A program made the translations under genes and the position numbers. From the NCBI GenBank assembly GCA_937925635.1, contig CALALX010000006.1:1-18291 (forward strand): a DNA stretch of 18,291 bases. Direction: 5' to 3'. The notes below the pieces were generated by a model that did no database searches, had not been told where the DNA came from, and saw only the letters and a program-made list of their open reading frames with translations. The DNA comes from an uncultured Caulobacter sp. (GTDB lineage Bacteria > Pseudomonadota > Alphaproteobacteria > Caulobacterales > Caulobacteraceae). Below, one piece after another: positions 7,918 to 14,884 of this stretch. Within the stretch, counting starts at the first letter, position 1, and every line of letters begins with the position of its first letter.

Positions 7918-8922
7918 TTAGAACTCCAGGCAGATTTTCCCGAAGTGCTTCTGAGACATCTGGTGAGCGAAGGCCGCGGCGATGCCGTCCAGCGGGAAGG
8001 TCGAGTCGATGATCGGTTCGAACGGATTGGCCTCGATCGCCGCGACCATGTCGTCCTGGTCCTGGCGGGAACCGACGGTCAGGCCCTGGATGCAGACGTT
8101 CTTGGACATCGCCATGGCCGTCGGCACGTCGCCGGCGATGCCCGCCAGCACGCCGATCAGCGAGATGTGGCCGCCGATCGTGGTGGCCACGATCGACTGC
8201 GGCATGGTGCCCGAGCCGCCGATCTCGACCACCTCGTCGACGCCGCGGCCGCCGGTGAGCTTGAGCGCCTCGGCGCCCCACTCCGGCGTCTCCTTGTAGT
8301 TGATCAGGTAGTCGGCCCCGAGGCTCTTGAGCTTCTCAAGCTTCTCGCCCGAGGACGACGTCGAGATCACCGTCGCGCCGGCCGCCTTGGCCAGTTGCAG
8401 CGCGAAAATCGAGACGCCGCCGGTGCCCTGGGTCAGGACGATGCTGCCCGGCTTGATCTTCGCCTCGACGAACAGGGCCCGCCAGGCCGTCAGGGCGGCG
8501 CAGGGCAAGGTCGCCGCCTGCTTCAGCGACCAGCCCTTGGGCAGGCGCGTGAAGGCGGTCGCCGGCATGGCCACGTACTCCGCCGCGAAGCCATCGGCGC
8601 CGTCGCCCGGCACGCCCATCAGGCGCGGCAGGGTCGGACCGCCGGCGTCCCAGTTGGGGAAGAAGGTCGACAGCACCTGGTCGCCGGTCTTGAAGCGCGT
8701 CACGCCCTCGCCCACCGCCTCGACGACGCCGGCCCCGTCCGACATGGGGATGCGGCCGTCCGGCGTGCGGATCATGCCAGCCACGACCGCGAAGTCGTGG
8801 AAATTCAGCGAGCTGGCGTGGATCCGGACGAGAACCTCGCCCGCCTTCGGCGTCGGCTTCTCGCGCTCCTCAATGACGATCTTGTCGAGCCCGCCGGGGG
8901 CCTTCAGGGCGGCGACCTTCAT
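7918..8922 (-). CDS. Zinc-less quinone oxidoreductase-like MDR
   Basis: Medium-chain reductase of 334 residues that differs from the other MDR of this cluster. The position of the catalytic cysteine reads LNFHDF, the GHE motif is replaced by SDGAGVVEAVG, and no four-cysteine zinc lobe is present, so it should be a zinc-free NADPH-dependent enzyme like quinone oxidoreductases or enoyl reductases. The Rossmann loop GTGGVSIFALQLA and the following STSSSGEKLEKLKSLGADYLINY, without an acidic residue after the second strand, point to NADPH. The family typically reduces quinones, enones or enoyl thioesters; the substrate here is unknown. It lies 25 bases after the amidohydrolase gene and is followed by the saccharopine-dehydrogenase-like gene, all in one direction. 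Confidence 0.9.
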   Translation of the reverse strand: MKVAALKAPGGLDKIVIEEREKPTPKAGEVLVRIHASSLNFHDFAVVAGMIRTPDGRIPMSDGAGVVEAVGEGVTRFKTGDQVLSTFFPNWDAGGPTLPRLMGVPGDGADGFAAEYVAMPATAFTRLPKGWSLKQAATLPCAALTAWRALFVEAKIKPGSIVLTQGTGGVSIFALQLAKAAGATVISTSSSGEKLEKLKSLGADYLINYKETPEWGAEALKLTGGRGVDEVVEIGGSGTMPQSIVATTIGGHISLIGVLAGIAGDVPTAMAMSKNVCIQGLTVGSRQDQDDMVAAIEANPFEPIIDSTFPLDGIAAAFAHQMSQKHFGKICLEF

Positions 8923-8947
8923 GGTGGTGTTCCCGTTCTCGTTGGAA

Positions 8948-10687
8948 TTATTCGGCGGCCAGCGCCGAGGCGGCGACCTGCGGACCGCGGACCAGCCTGC
9001 CGGGCATGGCGCCGGTAGGCTCGCCGTTCTCGTAGGTGACGACGCCGCTGACGATGGTGGCGATGTAGCCGGTCGCGCGCTGGATCATCCGGCGCCCGTC
9101 GGCCGGCAGGTCGAAGACCATCTCCGGCGCCTGGATTTCGAGCCGATCGAAGTCGATGACATTGATGTCGGCCTTCATGCCGGGCGCCAGCACGCCGCGG
9201 TCGTTGAGGCCATAGAGGCGCGCGGTCTCGCGCGTCTGCATCGACACCACCGTCTCCAGCGGCAGGGTCGGGCCGCGCGTGCGGTCGCGCACCCAGTGGG
9301 TCAGCATGTAGGTCGGGAAGCTGGCGTCGCAGATGACCCCGCAGTGCGCGCCGCCGTCCGACAGGCTCAGCACCGTGTTCGGATCGTGCATCATCGCGTG
9401 GATGTGGTCGAAGTTGAACTCGGTGTAGTTCAGCAGCGGCAGGTAGATGTAGCCGCGGCCGTCGTTCTCCATGAGCATGTCGTAGACGACGGCGTCCGGG
9501 CTCTGGCCGCTGGCCTCGGCCAGCGCCTTGATGGAGTCCTCGGCGCGCGGTTCGTAGTCCAGCCGACCGTCCGGCTGCTGCAGCCGGAACATCCGGTCGA
9601 AGCCCTGGGTCATGATCGCGCCCAAGGGGCCCATCTTCTTGCTCGGATCGGACAGGATGGCGGCGCGGACCGCCGGGTCCTTCAGCCTCGCGAGACGCTC
9701 CTCGAACGGGAGATGAGCGATGTCGCGATAGGTCTGGCGGCCGACAAAGGGATGGATGGTGCTCTGCCAGCCCAGCACCAGCCCCGTCGGACGGCAGGCG
9801 ATCTGCGCGGCGATGCTGGCGCCCTGGGCCCGCGCCTGGCGGGTCAGGTCCAGCAGCTTGACCCAGTTCCCCGGCTGCAGGGGCGACTGCAGCAGGCTGT
9901 AGGTGACGGTCACGCCCGTATCCATCGACATGGCGCGCATCCACTCGAACTCGGCCTCGGCCGGGTTCATGTCGGACGACATCTCGAACACGCCGGGGCC
10001 GACCTCCGCCATCGCCTTGCCGATGGCCAGCAGCTCATCCGCCGCGGCCGTGGTGCCGGGCATCACCGTGCCGTCCTTGGTGGTGTGGACCACGGTGCGT
10101 GAGGTGGAGAAGCCCAGGGCCCCGGCCCGCATGCCCTCGGCGACGATGGCCGACATGGCGGCGATCTGCGCCGGCGTGGCGTCCTCATTGCGGGCGCCGC
10201 GCTCACCCATCACATAGGCCCGGACGGCGCTGTGCGGCACTTGAGAGGCGATGTCGAGCACTCGCGCCTGCCGGTCCAGGCTGTCCATGTATTCGGGGAA
10301 GGTCTCCCAGTCCCAGTTGATGCCCTCGGCCAGGGCCGAGCCGGGAATGTCCTCGACGCCCTCCATCAGTTCGATCAGCCAGTCATGGTGGTCCGGCTTC
10401 ACCGGCGCGAAGCCGACGCCGCAATTGCCCATGATGGCGGTGGTGACGCCGTGCCAGCTGGACGGCGACAGGTACGGATCCCAGGTGACCTGCCCGTCGT
10501 AGTGGGTGTGGATGTCGACCCAGCCGGGGGTGACGAGCCGTCCGGCGGCGTCGATCTCGCGGCGGCCCGCGCCCTGAACCTTGCCGACGGCGGTGATCCC
10601 CCCGCCGGTGATGGCGATGTCGCCCTCGAACGCCGGCGCGCCGGTCCCGTCGACGATGCGTCCGTTGCGGATCACCAGGTCGTGCAT
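8948..10687 (-). CDS. D-aminoacylase-type amidohydrolase (N-acyl-D-amino-acid deacylase family)
   Basis: Metal-dependent hydrolase of 579 residues. Metal ligands H60 and H62 (VDIHTHYDG) and the zinc-bridging cysteine C89 in GNCGVGFAP match D-aminoacylases. D444 in SDGGAHCG is the expected catalytic aspartate. The N terminus (DLVIRNGRIVDGTGAPAFEGDIAI) and C terminus (GVLAPGMKADINVIDFD, GVVTYENGEPTG) form the small beta-sandwich of amidohydrolases. ATG at 10687 is preferred to the upstream in-frame ATG at 10753, because GGGGAGG at 10699-10693 sits five bases before it and the protein then begins at the conserved first strand. Relatives split N-acyl-D-amino acids, but many members of this family have other or unknown substrates, so the exact reaction is uncertain. 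Confidence 0.9.
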   Translation of the reverse strand: MHDLVIRNGRIVDGTGAPAFEGDIAITGGGITAVGKVQGAGRREIDAAGRLVTPGWVDIHTHYDGQVTWDPYLSPSSWHGVTTAIMGNCGVGFAPVKPDHHDWLIELMEGVEDIPGSALAEGINWDWETFPEYMDSLDRQARVLDIASQVPHSAVRAYVMGERGARNEDATPAQIAAMSAIVAEGMRAGALGFSTSRTVVHTTKDGTVMPGTTAAADELLAIGKAMAEVGPGVFEMSSDMNPAEAEFEWMRAMSMDTGVTVTYSLLQSPLQPGNWVKLLDLTRQARAQGASIAAQIACRPTGLVLGWQSTIHPFVGRQTYRDIAHLPFEERLARLKDPAVRAAILSDPSKKMGPLGAIMTQGFDRMFRLQQPDGRLDYEPRAEDSIKALAEASGQSPDAVVYDMLMENDGRGYIYLPLLNYTEFNFDHIHAMMHDPNTVLSLSDGGAHCGVICDASFPTYMLTHWVRDRTRGPTLPLETVVSMQTRETARLYGLNDRGVLAPGMKADINVIDFDRLEIQAPEMVFDLPADGRRMIQRATGYIATIVSGVVTYENGEPTGAMPGRLVRGPQVAASALAAE

Positions 10688-10793
10688 GGTCGCCTCCCCG
10701 CTCGCTCCGGCCCCTGTCGCCGGGGCCTTGGATGACGTGCGCGGAAGGATCATGCCTCCTTCGGATCAGGCCCGAAAGTATGACCCGGCGTCA

Positions 10794-10821
10794 GGCGGCG
10801 ACGCTTTTTCGTCGCGCCGCC
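10794..10821 (-). terminator. Hairpin after the nitronate monooxygenase gene
   Basis: GCGACG (10798-10803) pairs with CGTCGC (10810-10815) around a six-base loop, CTTTTT on the plus strand, and four more pairs follow after a two-base bulge. It lies just past the stop of the minus-strand gene ending at 10834. No T run follows it in that direction, so it may be an attenuating or 3'-protecting hairpin rather than a classic terminator. Confidence 0.35.
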
Positions 10822-10833
10822 GCCCTCGCCCGA

Positions 10834-11808
10834 TCAGGCGTCGAAGCGCCTCAGGCGCGAGGCGATGATCTCGTGCGCCTCGGCCATCATGCGGTCGATC
10901 AGTTCCTTGACGGTCGGGATGTCGTGGATCAGGCCCGCGACCTGACCACAGGACCAGCCGCCGGCGTCCATGTCGCCGTCCTTCATGATCCGCGGATAGA
11001 CGCCCGCCACCTCGGCGGCGATGTCGCCGAAGGTGAGCTTGTCGCCCATCTCCCTTTCCTTCGCGATCAGGCGGTCGACGGCCTCGTTCCTGAGCACGCG
11101 CTCGGTGTTGCGCAGCGGGCGCATGATCAGGCGGGTGTCGAGCTCGGTGGCGGCGACCAGCGCCTGCTTCACGTTCTCATGCACCGGCGCTTCCTTGGTG
11201 GCGATGAAACGGGTGCCCATGTTGACGCCCTCGGCGCCCATGGCCAACGCCGCGACCAGCTGTGAGCCGGTGCCGACGCCGCCCGAGGCGACGAACGGGA
11301 TCTTCAGCTCCTCGGCCGCCCGCGGCAGCAGCACCCAGTTGCCGACGTCGTCCTCGCCCGGGTGGCCGCCGCACTCGAAGCCGTCGACGCTGACCGCGTC
11401 GCAGCCGATCTGCTCGGCCTTCAGCGAGTGGCGGACCGAGGTGCATTTGTGGATCACCTTGATCCCGGCTTCCTTGAGACCGGGCAGCCATTTGGCCGGG
11501 TTGTTGCCCGCGGTCTCGACCGCCTTGACGCCGCTGTCGACGATCGCCTGCACGAAGCCCGGGTAGTCCGGCGGCGTCACGGCCGGCAGGAAGGTCAGGT
11601 TCACGCCGAACGGCTTGTCCGTCATCTCCCGGCAACGCTTGATCTCGGCGGCCAGCCGCTCGGGCGTGCCCTGGGTCAGGCCGGTGATGATGCCAAGGCC
11701 GCCGGCGTTCGACACCGCGGCCGCCATCTCGGCGAATCCGACGTAGTGCATGCCGCCCTGGATGATCGGGTGTTCGATGCCGAAGAGTTCGGTGATCTTG
11801 GTCTTCAC
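10834..11808 (-). CDS. Nitronate monooxygenase / 2-nitropropane dioxygenase family flavoprotein
   Basis: FMN-dependent TIM-barrel enzyme of 324 residues. IEHPIIQGGMHYVG, AAAVSNAGGLGIITG and PFGVNLTFLP form the first strands. FECGGHPGED holds the conserved glycine-histidine of nitronate monooxygenases, and PFVASGGVGTGSQLVAALAMGAEGVNMGTRF is the phosphate-binding end. I chose the GTG at 11808 because AGGGAGG (11821-11815) lies six bases before it and the protein then begins with KTKITELFGIEHP, as in relatives; the in-frame ATG at 11847 would add 13 unrelated residues. The family oxidises alkyl nitronates such as propionate-3-nitronate, detoxifying nitro compounds, but many homologues act as enoyl reductases or have unknown roles. 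First gene of the minus-strand catabolic run. Confidence 0.88.
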   Translation of the reverse strand: MKTKITELFGIEHPIIQGGMHYVGFAEMAAAVSNAGGLGIITGLTQGTPERLAAEIKRCREMTDKPFGVNLTFLPAVTPPDYPGFVQAIVDSGVKAVETAGNNPAKWLPGLKEAGIKVIHKCTSVRHSLKAEQIGCDAVSVDGFECGGHPGEDDVGNWVLLPRAAEELKIPFVASGGVGTGSQLVAALAMGAEGVNMGTRFIATKEAPVHENVKQALVAATELDTRLIMRPLRNTERVLRNEAVDRLIAKEREMGDKLTFGDIAAEVAGVYPRIMKDGDMDAGGWSCGQVAGLIHDIPTVKELIDRMMAEAHEIIASRLRRFDA

Positions 11809-11814
11809 GGATGG

Positions 11815-11821
11815 CCTCCCT
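11815..11821 (-). promoter_or_regulatory. Ribosome binding site deciding a GTG start
   Basis: AGGGAGG on the minus strand, six bases upstream of GTG 11808. No comparable site precedes the alternative in-frame ATG at 11847, so this motif decides the start. Confidence 0.7.
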
Positions 11822-11889
11822 CGCCTTGGCGCGTTCGCTTCAAACACTTGTTGGAGGGCGAAACGGCCGCTGGCAAGGGGGACGGTGCG

Positions 11890-13074
11890 TCACCCGGCGG
11901 GTCGGCGGGGCGCCGAGGCCCCCCAGCGGGACATCAGGGCGCCAAGGAAGGCGGGCCGCGCCGGGTCGGCGGTCGGCGTCACCCACAGCTCGCCGGTCAA
12001 CGCCCGCTCGTAGGCCGTGTCGAAGGTGCGCTGCATGGAGGCGGTGTCGAAGCTCATCATGCTGCCCTGGGCCGGCTCCGGTCGGATGGAGGTGATGCTC
12101 AGCGGCAGCCTGTGGGCGGCGCAGAAGTTGGTCGTCATGCTGATCGCTTGCCGATAGCTGAAGCGCAGCATGGTGTCGAAGCTGCGGATCAGCACGGCCG
12201 GAACATTGTTGCCGGTCGTCCGCGGCGCATCCTCCAGCACCGTGTTGACGATCAGGTAGATGCGGCTGCGCTGCAGGCGGTGGCGCAGGTTCCTCCAGCG
12301 CAACAGCGCCTCGGGCATCACGAACAGCGGCGTGGCGACGCCGCCGTCGACGTGCATCTCTTCATAGCCGACCCCTTCGAACGCCACCGCGAACCGACGC
12401 GGCGGGAACAGCCCGGGCAGGCTGGCCGAGGCGATCAGCACGTCGCGGAACAGCTGCGTGGCGGCGCGCCCGCCGACGGCGGCGATCTCGCCCATGTTCC
12501 AGATGACGGTGCGCTGGCTGTCGAGGTCGGTGGTCGCCACCAGCAGCCGCCGCCCCTGGGCGTGGCGCTCGGCCACCGCCGCGACCATCTCGTCGTTGAC
12601 GAAGGGCTCAAGCAACCGCTCAAGCTGCTCCCCCTTGAACACGCCGCCGAGGTTGGTGGACAGACCGCCGATGCTGAGCAGCTTGCTGGCATGGCCGCCG
12701 GTATAGGCGTCCCGCAGGCGATCATCCCAGTCAGGTCCCAGGAAGGCGAAGGGCGCGATGAGGGCGCCGGTGCTGACGCCGGTGACGATCGCGAAGTCCG
12801 GCCTTGTCCCGGCGGCGGTCAGCCCGACCAGGGCCCCCGCCCCGAACGCGCCGCCGGCCGCGCCGCCCGAGATGGCCAGAATGTTGAAATCCTCGCGCGC
12901 CACCAACGCCTTGGGCAGGGCCAGCCGGTCAGCGGCGCTGCTGAGCGACTCCTCGGCCTCCTCGACCGTCAGGCGCACGCCTTCGAAGCCGGGGATCTCG
13001 GCGTCCGGCGACGGCGGCGCCGGCAGCCGCACAAAGCCGTTCAGAAGGTTCGCCCTGTTGCGGTCCTCGGCCAT
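11890..13074 (-). CDS. Patatin-like phospholipase
   Basis: Lipid acyl hydrolase of 394 residues. ILAISGGAAGGAFGAGAL (about 66-82) is the glycine-rich oxyanion region, GVSTG (99-103) carries the nucleophile S101, and HVDGG (241-245) gives the dyad aspartate D243, so the Ser-Asp catalytic pair is intact. The N-terminal 60 residues show no signal peptide or transmembrane segment; a C-terminal extension follows the catalytic domain. Relatives hydrolyse phospholipids or other acyl esters and often act at membranes. The start lies only 24 bases after the rutE stop in the same direction, so read-through from the rutE promoter is likely, although a metabolic link to uracil breakdown is not evident. 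Its ribosome site (GGGCGAG) is weak. Confidence 0.88.
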   Translation of the reverse strand: MAEDRNRANLLNGFVRLPAPPSPDAEIPGFEGVRLTVEEAEESLSSAADRLALPKALVAREDFNILAISGGAAGGAFGAGALVGLTAAGTRPDFAIVTGVSTGALIAPFAFLGPDWDDRLRDAYTGGHASKLLSIGGLSTNLGGVFKGEQLERLLEPFVNDEMVAAVAERHAQGRRLLVATTDLDSQRTVIWNMGEIAAVGGRAATQLFRDVLIASASLPGLFPPRRFAVAFEGVGYEEMHVDGGVATPLFVMPEALLRWRNLRHRLQRSRIYLIVNTVLEDAPRTTGNNVPAVLIRSFDTMLRFSYRQAISMTTNFCAAHRLPLSITSIRPEPAQGSMMSFDTASMQRTFDTAYERALTGELWVTPTADPARPAFLGALMSRWGASAPRRPAG

Positions 13075-13098
13075 GCGTCTCGCCCAACTCGTTTCGGG

Positions 13099-13692
13099 TC
13101 AGAGGATGCGGCAGGCTTCGTCGAACGTCAGCCTCGGATTGCGCGGAAACAGGTTTTCGTCCGTGCCGTAGCCGATGTTGCACACGAAGTTCGCCTCCCA
13201 GCGCGTGCCGGCGAAGAATTCCTCATTCACGCCGGCTGGATTGAAGCCGGACATGGGGCCGCAATCCAGTCCCAGGGACCGGGCGGCCAGCATCAGATAC
13301 GCGGCCTGCAGCGAACCGTTCCGGAAGGCGGTCTGACGCGCGAGCTCGGGGCTCGACTTGAACCAGTCGCCGGCCTTGGGGTTGTGGGGGAACAGGCGCG
13401 GGATCTGGTCGGCGAAGTCGAGGTCGTAGGCGACGATGACATTGACCGGCGCCTGCAGCGTCTTGGGCCGGTTGCCCGAGGACATGTGCGGGGCCAGCCG
13501 CTGCTTCGCCTCTTCCGTCACCAGGAACAGGAACCGCGCCGGCTGGGCGTTCGAGGCCGTGGGGCCGAGCGCGGCCATCGCGTAGACCTCCCTGAGCAGG
13601 GCCTCCGACACCTTCTCCGCCGTCCAGCCGTTGCGCGTGCGGGCCTGGCGGAACAGCTGGTCGAGCGCGGGATCGGGCAGACGGTCGGACAT
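13099..13692 (-). CDS. rutE: RutE, probable malonic semialdehyde reductase (nitroreductase fold)
   Basis: FMN-dependent nitroreductase-family protein of 197 residues, the same size as Escherichia coli RutE. Hallmarks of the RutE/HadB/RutE group are visible: NGWTAEKVSEALLREVY, MAALGPTASNAQPARFLFL, SSGNRPKTLQAPVNVIVAYD, RNGSLQAAYLMLAARSLGLDCGPMSGFN and FVCNIGYGT. In the Rut pathway it reduces malonic semialdehyde to 3-hydroxypropionate with NAD(P)H, removing a toxic product. ATG at 13692 is the start matching family length, with GGAG about ten bases before it; the longer reading frame upstream is only antisense to rutB. It is divergent from rutBCDA rather than inside that operon, and a shared control region links the two transcription units. 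Confidence 0.92.
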   Translation of the reverse strand: MSDRLPDPALDQLFRQARTRNGWTAEKVSEALLREVYAMAALGPTASNAQPARFLFLVTEEAKQRLAPHMSSGNRPKTLQAPVNVIVAYDLDFADQIPRLFPHNPKAGDWFKSSPELARQTAFRNGSLQAAYLMLAARSLGLDCGPMSGFNPAGVNEEFFAGTRWEANFVCNIGYGTDENLFPRNPRLTFDEACRIL

Positions 13693-13776
13693 GGGAAAGA
13701 ACTCCGCGGCCAAGGCTTGGCGCCGACGCAGCGTATGCCATTGTCCGTCGTCCAGGACACGGGGTTTACCGATCGC
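13693..13776. promoter_or_regulatory. rutE-rutB divergent control region with a 13-bp palindrome
   Basis: 84 bases between the divergent starts. GCCAAGGCTTGGC at 13709-13721 is a perfect inverted repeat of two six-base arms around one base, suitable in size for a dimeric repressor. It does not match the TTGACCA-type RutR site known from Escherichia coli. No clear -35/-10 boxes are seen. The role as an operator is inference from its position. Confidence 0.4.
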
Positions 13777-14481
13777 ATGGCCGCCGGCGACGACACCATC
13801 ATGCTGCCCGCCCGGCCGGAGCCGATTCCGGTCGAGGTGTCGCGGACGGCCGTGATCGTCATCGACATGCAGAACGCCTACGCCTCGCCCGGGGGCTACC
13901 TGGACCTGGCAGGGTTCGACATCTCCGGCGCGGCGAAGGTGATCGCCAACACGAAAGCCGTGCTGGAGGTCGCCCGGACGGCCGGGATGCCGGTGATCTA
14001 CTTCCAGAACGGCTGGGACGCCGACTACGTCGAGGCCGGCGGGCCCGGCTCGCCCAACTTCCACAAATCCAACGCCCTCAAGACCATGCGCGCGCGCCCC
14101 GAGCTGCAGGGCAAGCTGCTGGCCAGGGGCACCTGGGACTACGAACTGGTCGAGGAGCTCAAACCCCAGCCCGGCGACATCGTGCTGCACAAGACCCGCT
14201 ACAGCGGCTTCTTCAACAGCCAGCTCGACAGCACCCTGCGGTCGCGCAACATCCGCAACATCGTCGTGGTCGGCATCGCGACGAATGTGTGTGTTGAATC
14301 AACGCTCAGGGACGGTTTCTTCCTGGAGTACTTCGGCATCGTGCTGGAGGACGCCACCCACCAGGCCGGGCCCGAGTTCGTGCAGCAGGCGGCCCTCTAC
14401 AACATCGAGAAGTTCTTCGGCTGGGTGTCCAGCGTCGCCGACTTCAAGGGCGCGTTCGGGCAGACGCCGCCGAGAGTCTGA
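13777..14481 (+). CDS. rutB: RutB, ureidoacrylate amidohydrolase
   Basis: Isochorismatase-like cysteine hydrolase of 234 residues (about 230 in Escherichia coli). It splits the ureidoacrylate product of RutA, freeing ammonia and carbamate/CO2 and giving aminoacrylate. The catalytic triad is D30 (VIDMQNAY), K139 (LHKTRYSGFF) and C172 (ATNVCVESTLRDG). The stretches GGYLDLAGFD, WDADYVEAGGPGSPNFHKSNALK and GFFLEYFG are close to identical to known RutB. I chose ATG 13777, which gives a family-length N terminus before LPARPEP; ATG 13801 and 13735 are possible alternatives. No strong ribosome site decides among them. First gene of rutBCDA, eleven bases before rutC. Confidence 0.96.
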   Translation: MAAGDDTIMLPARPEPIPVEVSRTAVIVIDMQNAYASPGGYLDLAGFDISGAAKVIANTKAVLEVARTAGMPVIYFQNGWDADYVEAGGPGSPNFHKSNALKTMRARPELQGKLLARGTWDYELVEELKPQPGDIVLHKTRYSGFFNSQLDSTLRSRNIRNIVVVGIATNVCVESTLRDGFFLEYFGIVLEDATHQAGPEFVQQAALYNIEKFFGWVSSVADFKGAFGQTPPRV

Positions 14482-14492
14482 CAGGAGTTTAC

Positions 14493-14882
14493 ATGCCCAA
14501 GACCGTCATCACCCCGCCCGGGACCCAGACGCCCATCGCCCCCTTCTCGCCCGGCACGCTGGCCGACGGCGTGGTCTACGTCTCGGGCACGCTCGCCTTC
14601 GACAAGGACAACGACGTCGCCCATGTCGGCGACGCCGACGGCCAGACCCGGCAGGTGCTGGAAACCATCAAGTCCGTCATCGAGACCGCCGGCGGCACGA
14701 TGGACGACGTGACCATGAACCACATCTTCCTCAAGGACTGGGCCGACTACGCGGCCATGAACAAGGTCTATGCGGAGTACTTCCCCGGCGACAAACCGGC
14801 CCGGTTCTGCATCGTCTGCGGCCTGGTGCGGCCCGACTTCCTGGTCGAGATCGCGTCGATCGCCCACATCGGCAAGAGGTAG
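14493..14882 (+). CDS. rutC: RutC, 3-aminoacrylate deaminase (RidA/YjgF family)
   Basis: 129-residue RidA-family enamine deaminase, matching Escherichia coli RutC in length (128). Recognisable stretches are PFSPGTLADGVVYVSGTLAFDKDN, QTRQVLETIKSVIETAGGTMDDV, YFPGDKPARFCIVCGLV and LVEIASIAHI; the conserved arginine that binds the imine/enamine is in the PARFCI segment. It speeds conversion of aminoacrylate to malonic semialdehyde and ammonia; older schemes gave it a peracid-reducing role. AGGAG at 14483-14487 before the ATG is the best ribosome site in the cluster, starting directly after the rutB stop. The gene ends two bases before the rutD start, so translation is probably coupled. Confidence 0.96.
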   Translation: MPKTVITPPGTQTPIAPFSPGTLADGVVYVSGTLAFDKDNDVAHVGDADGQTRQVLETIKSVIETAGGTMDDVTMNHIFLKDWADYAAMNKVYAEYFPGDKPARFCIVCGLVRPDFLVEIASIAHIGKR

Positions 14883-14884
14883 CC

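Noticed and set aside
4545..10102. Several plus-strand frames of more than 350 codons opposite the catabolic genes
   Set aside because: All oppose genes with strong family motifs and have the low-complexity composition of shadows; none has a recognisable motif or ribosome site.
11362..13776. Possible giant 1039-residue protein fused to RutB
   Set aside because: Only the part from 13777 encodes RutB; upstream the frame is antisense to nitronate monooxygenase, patatin and rutE. Family length and the rutE start argue against a fusion.
13693..14190. N-terminal extension of RutE to 363 residues
   Set aside because: The added part is antisense to rutB, whereas 197 residues match known RutE length.
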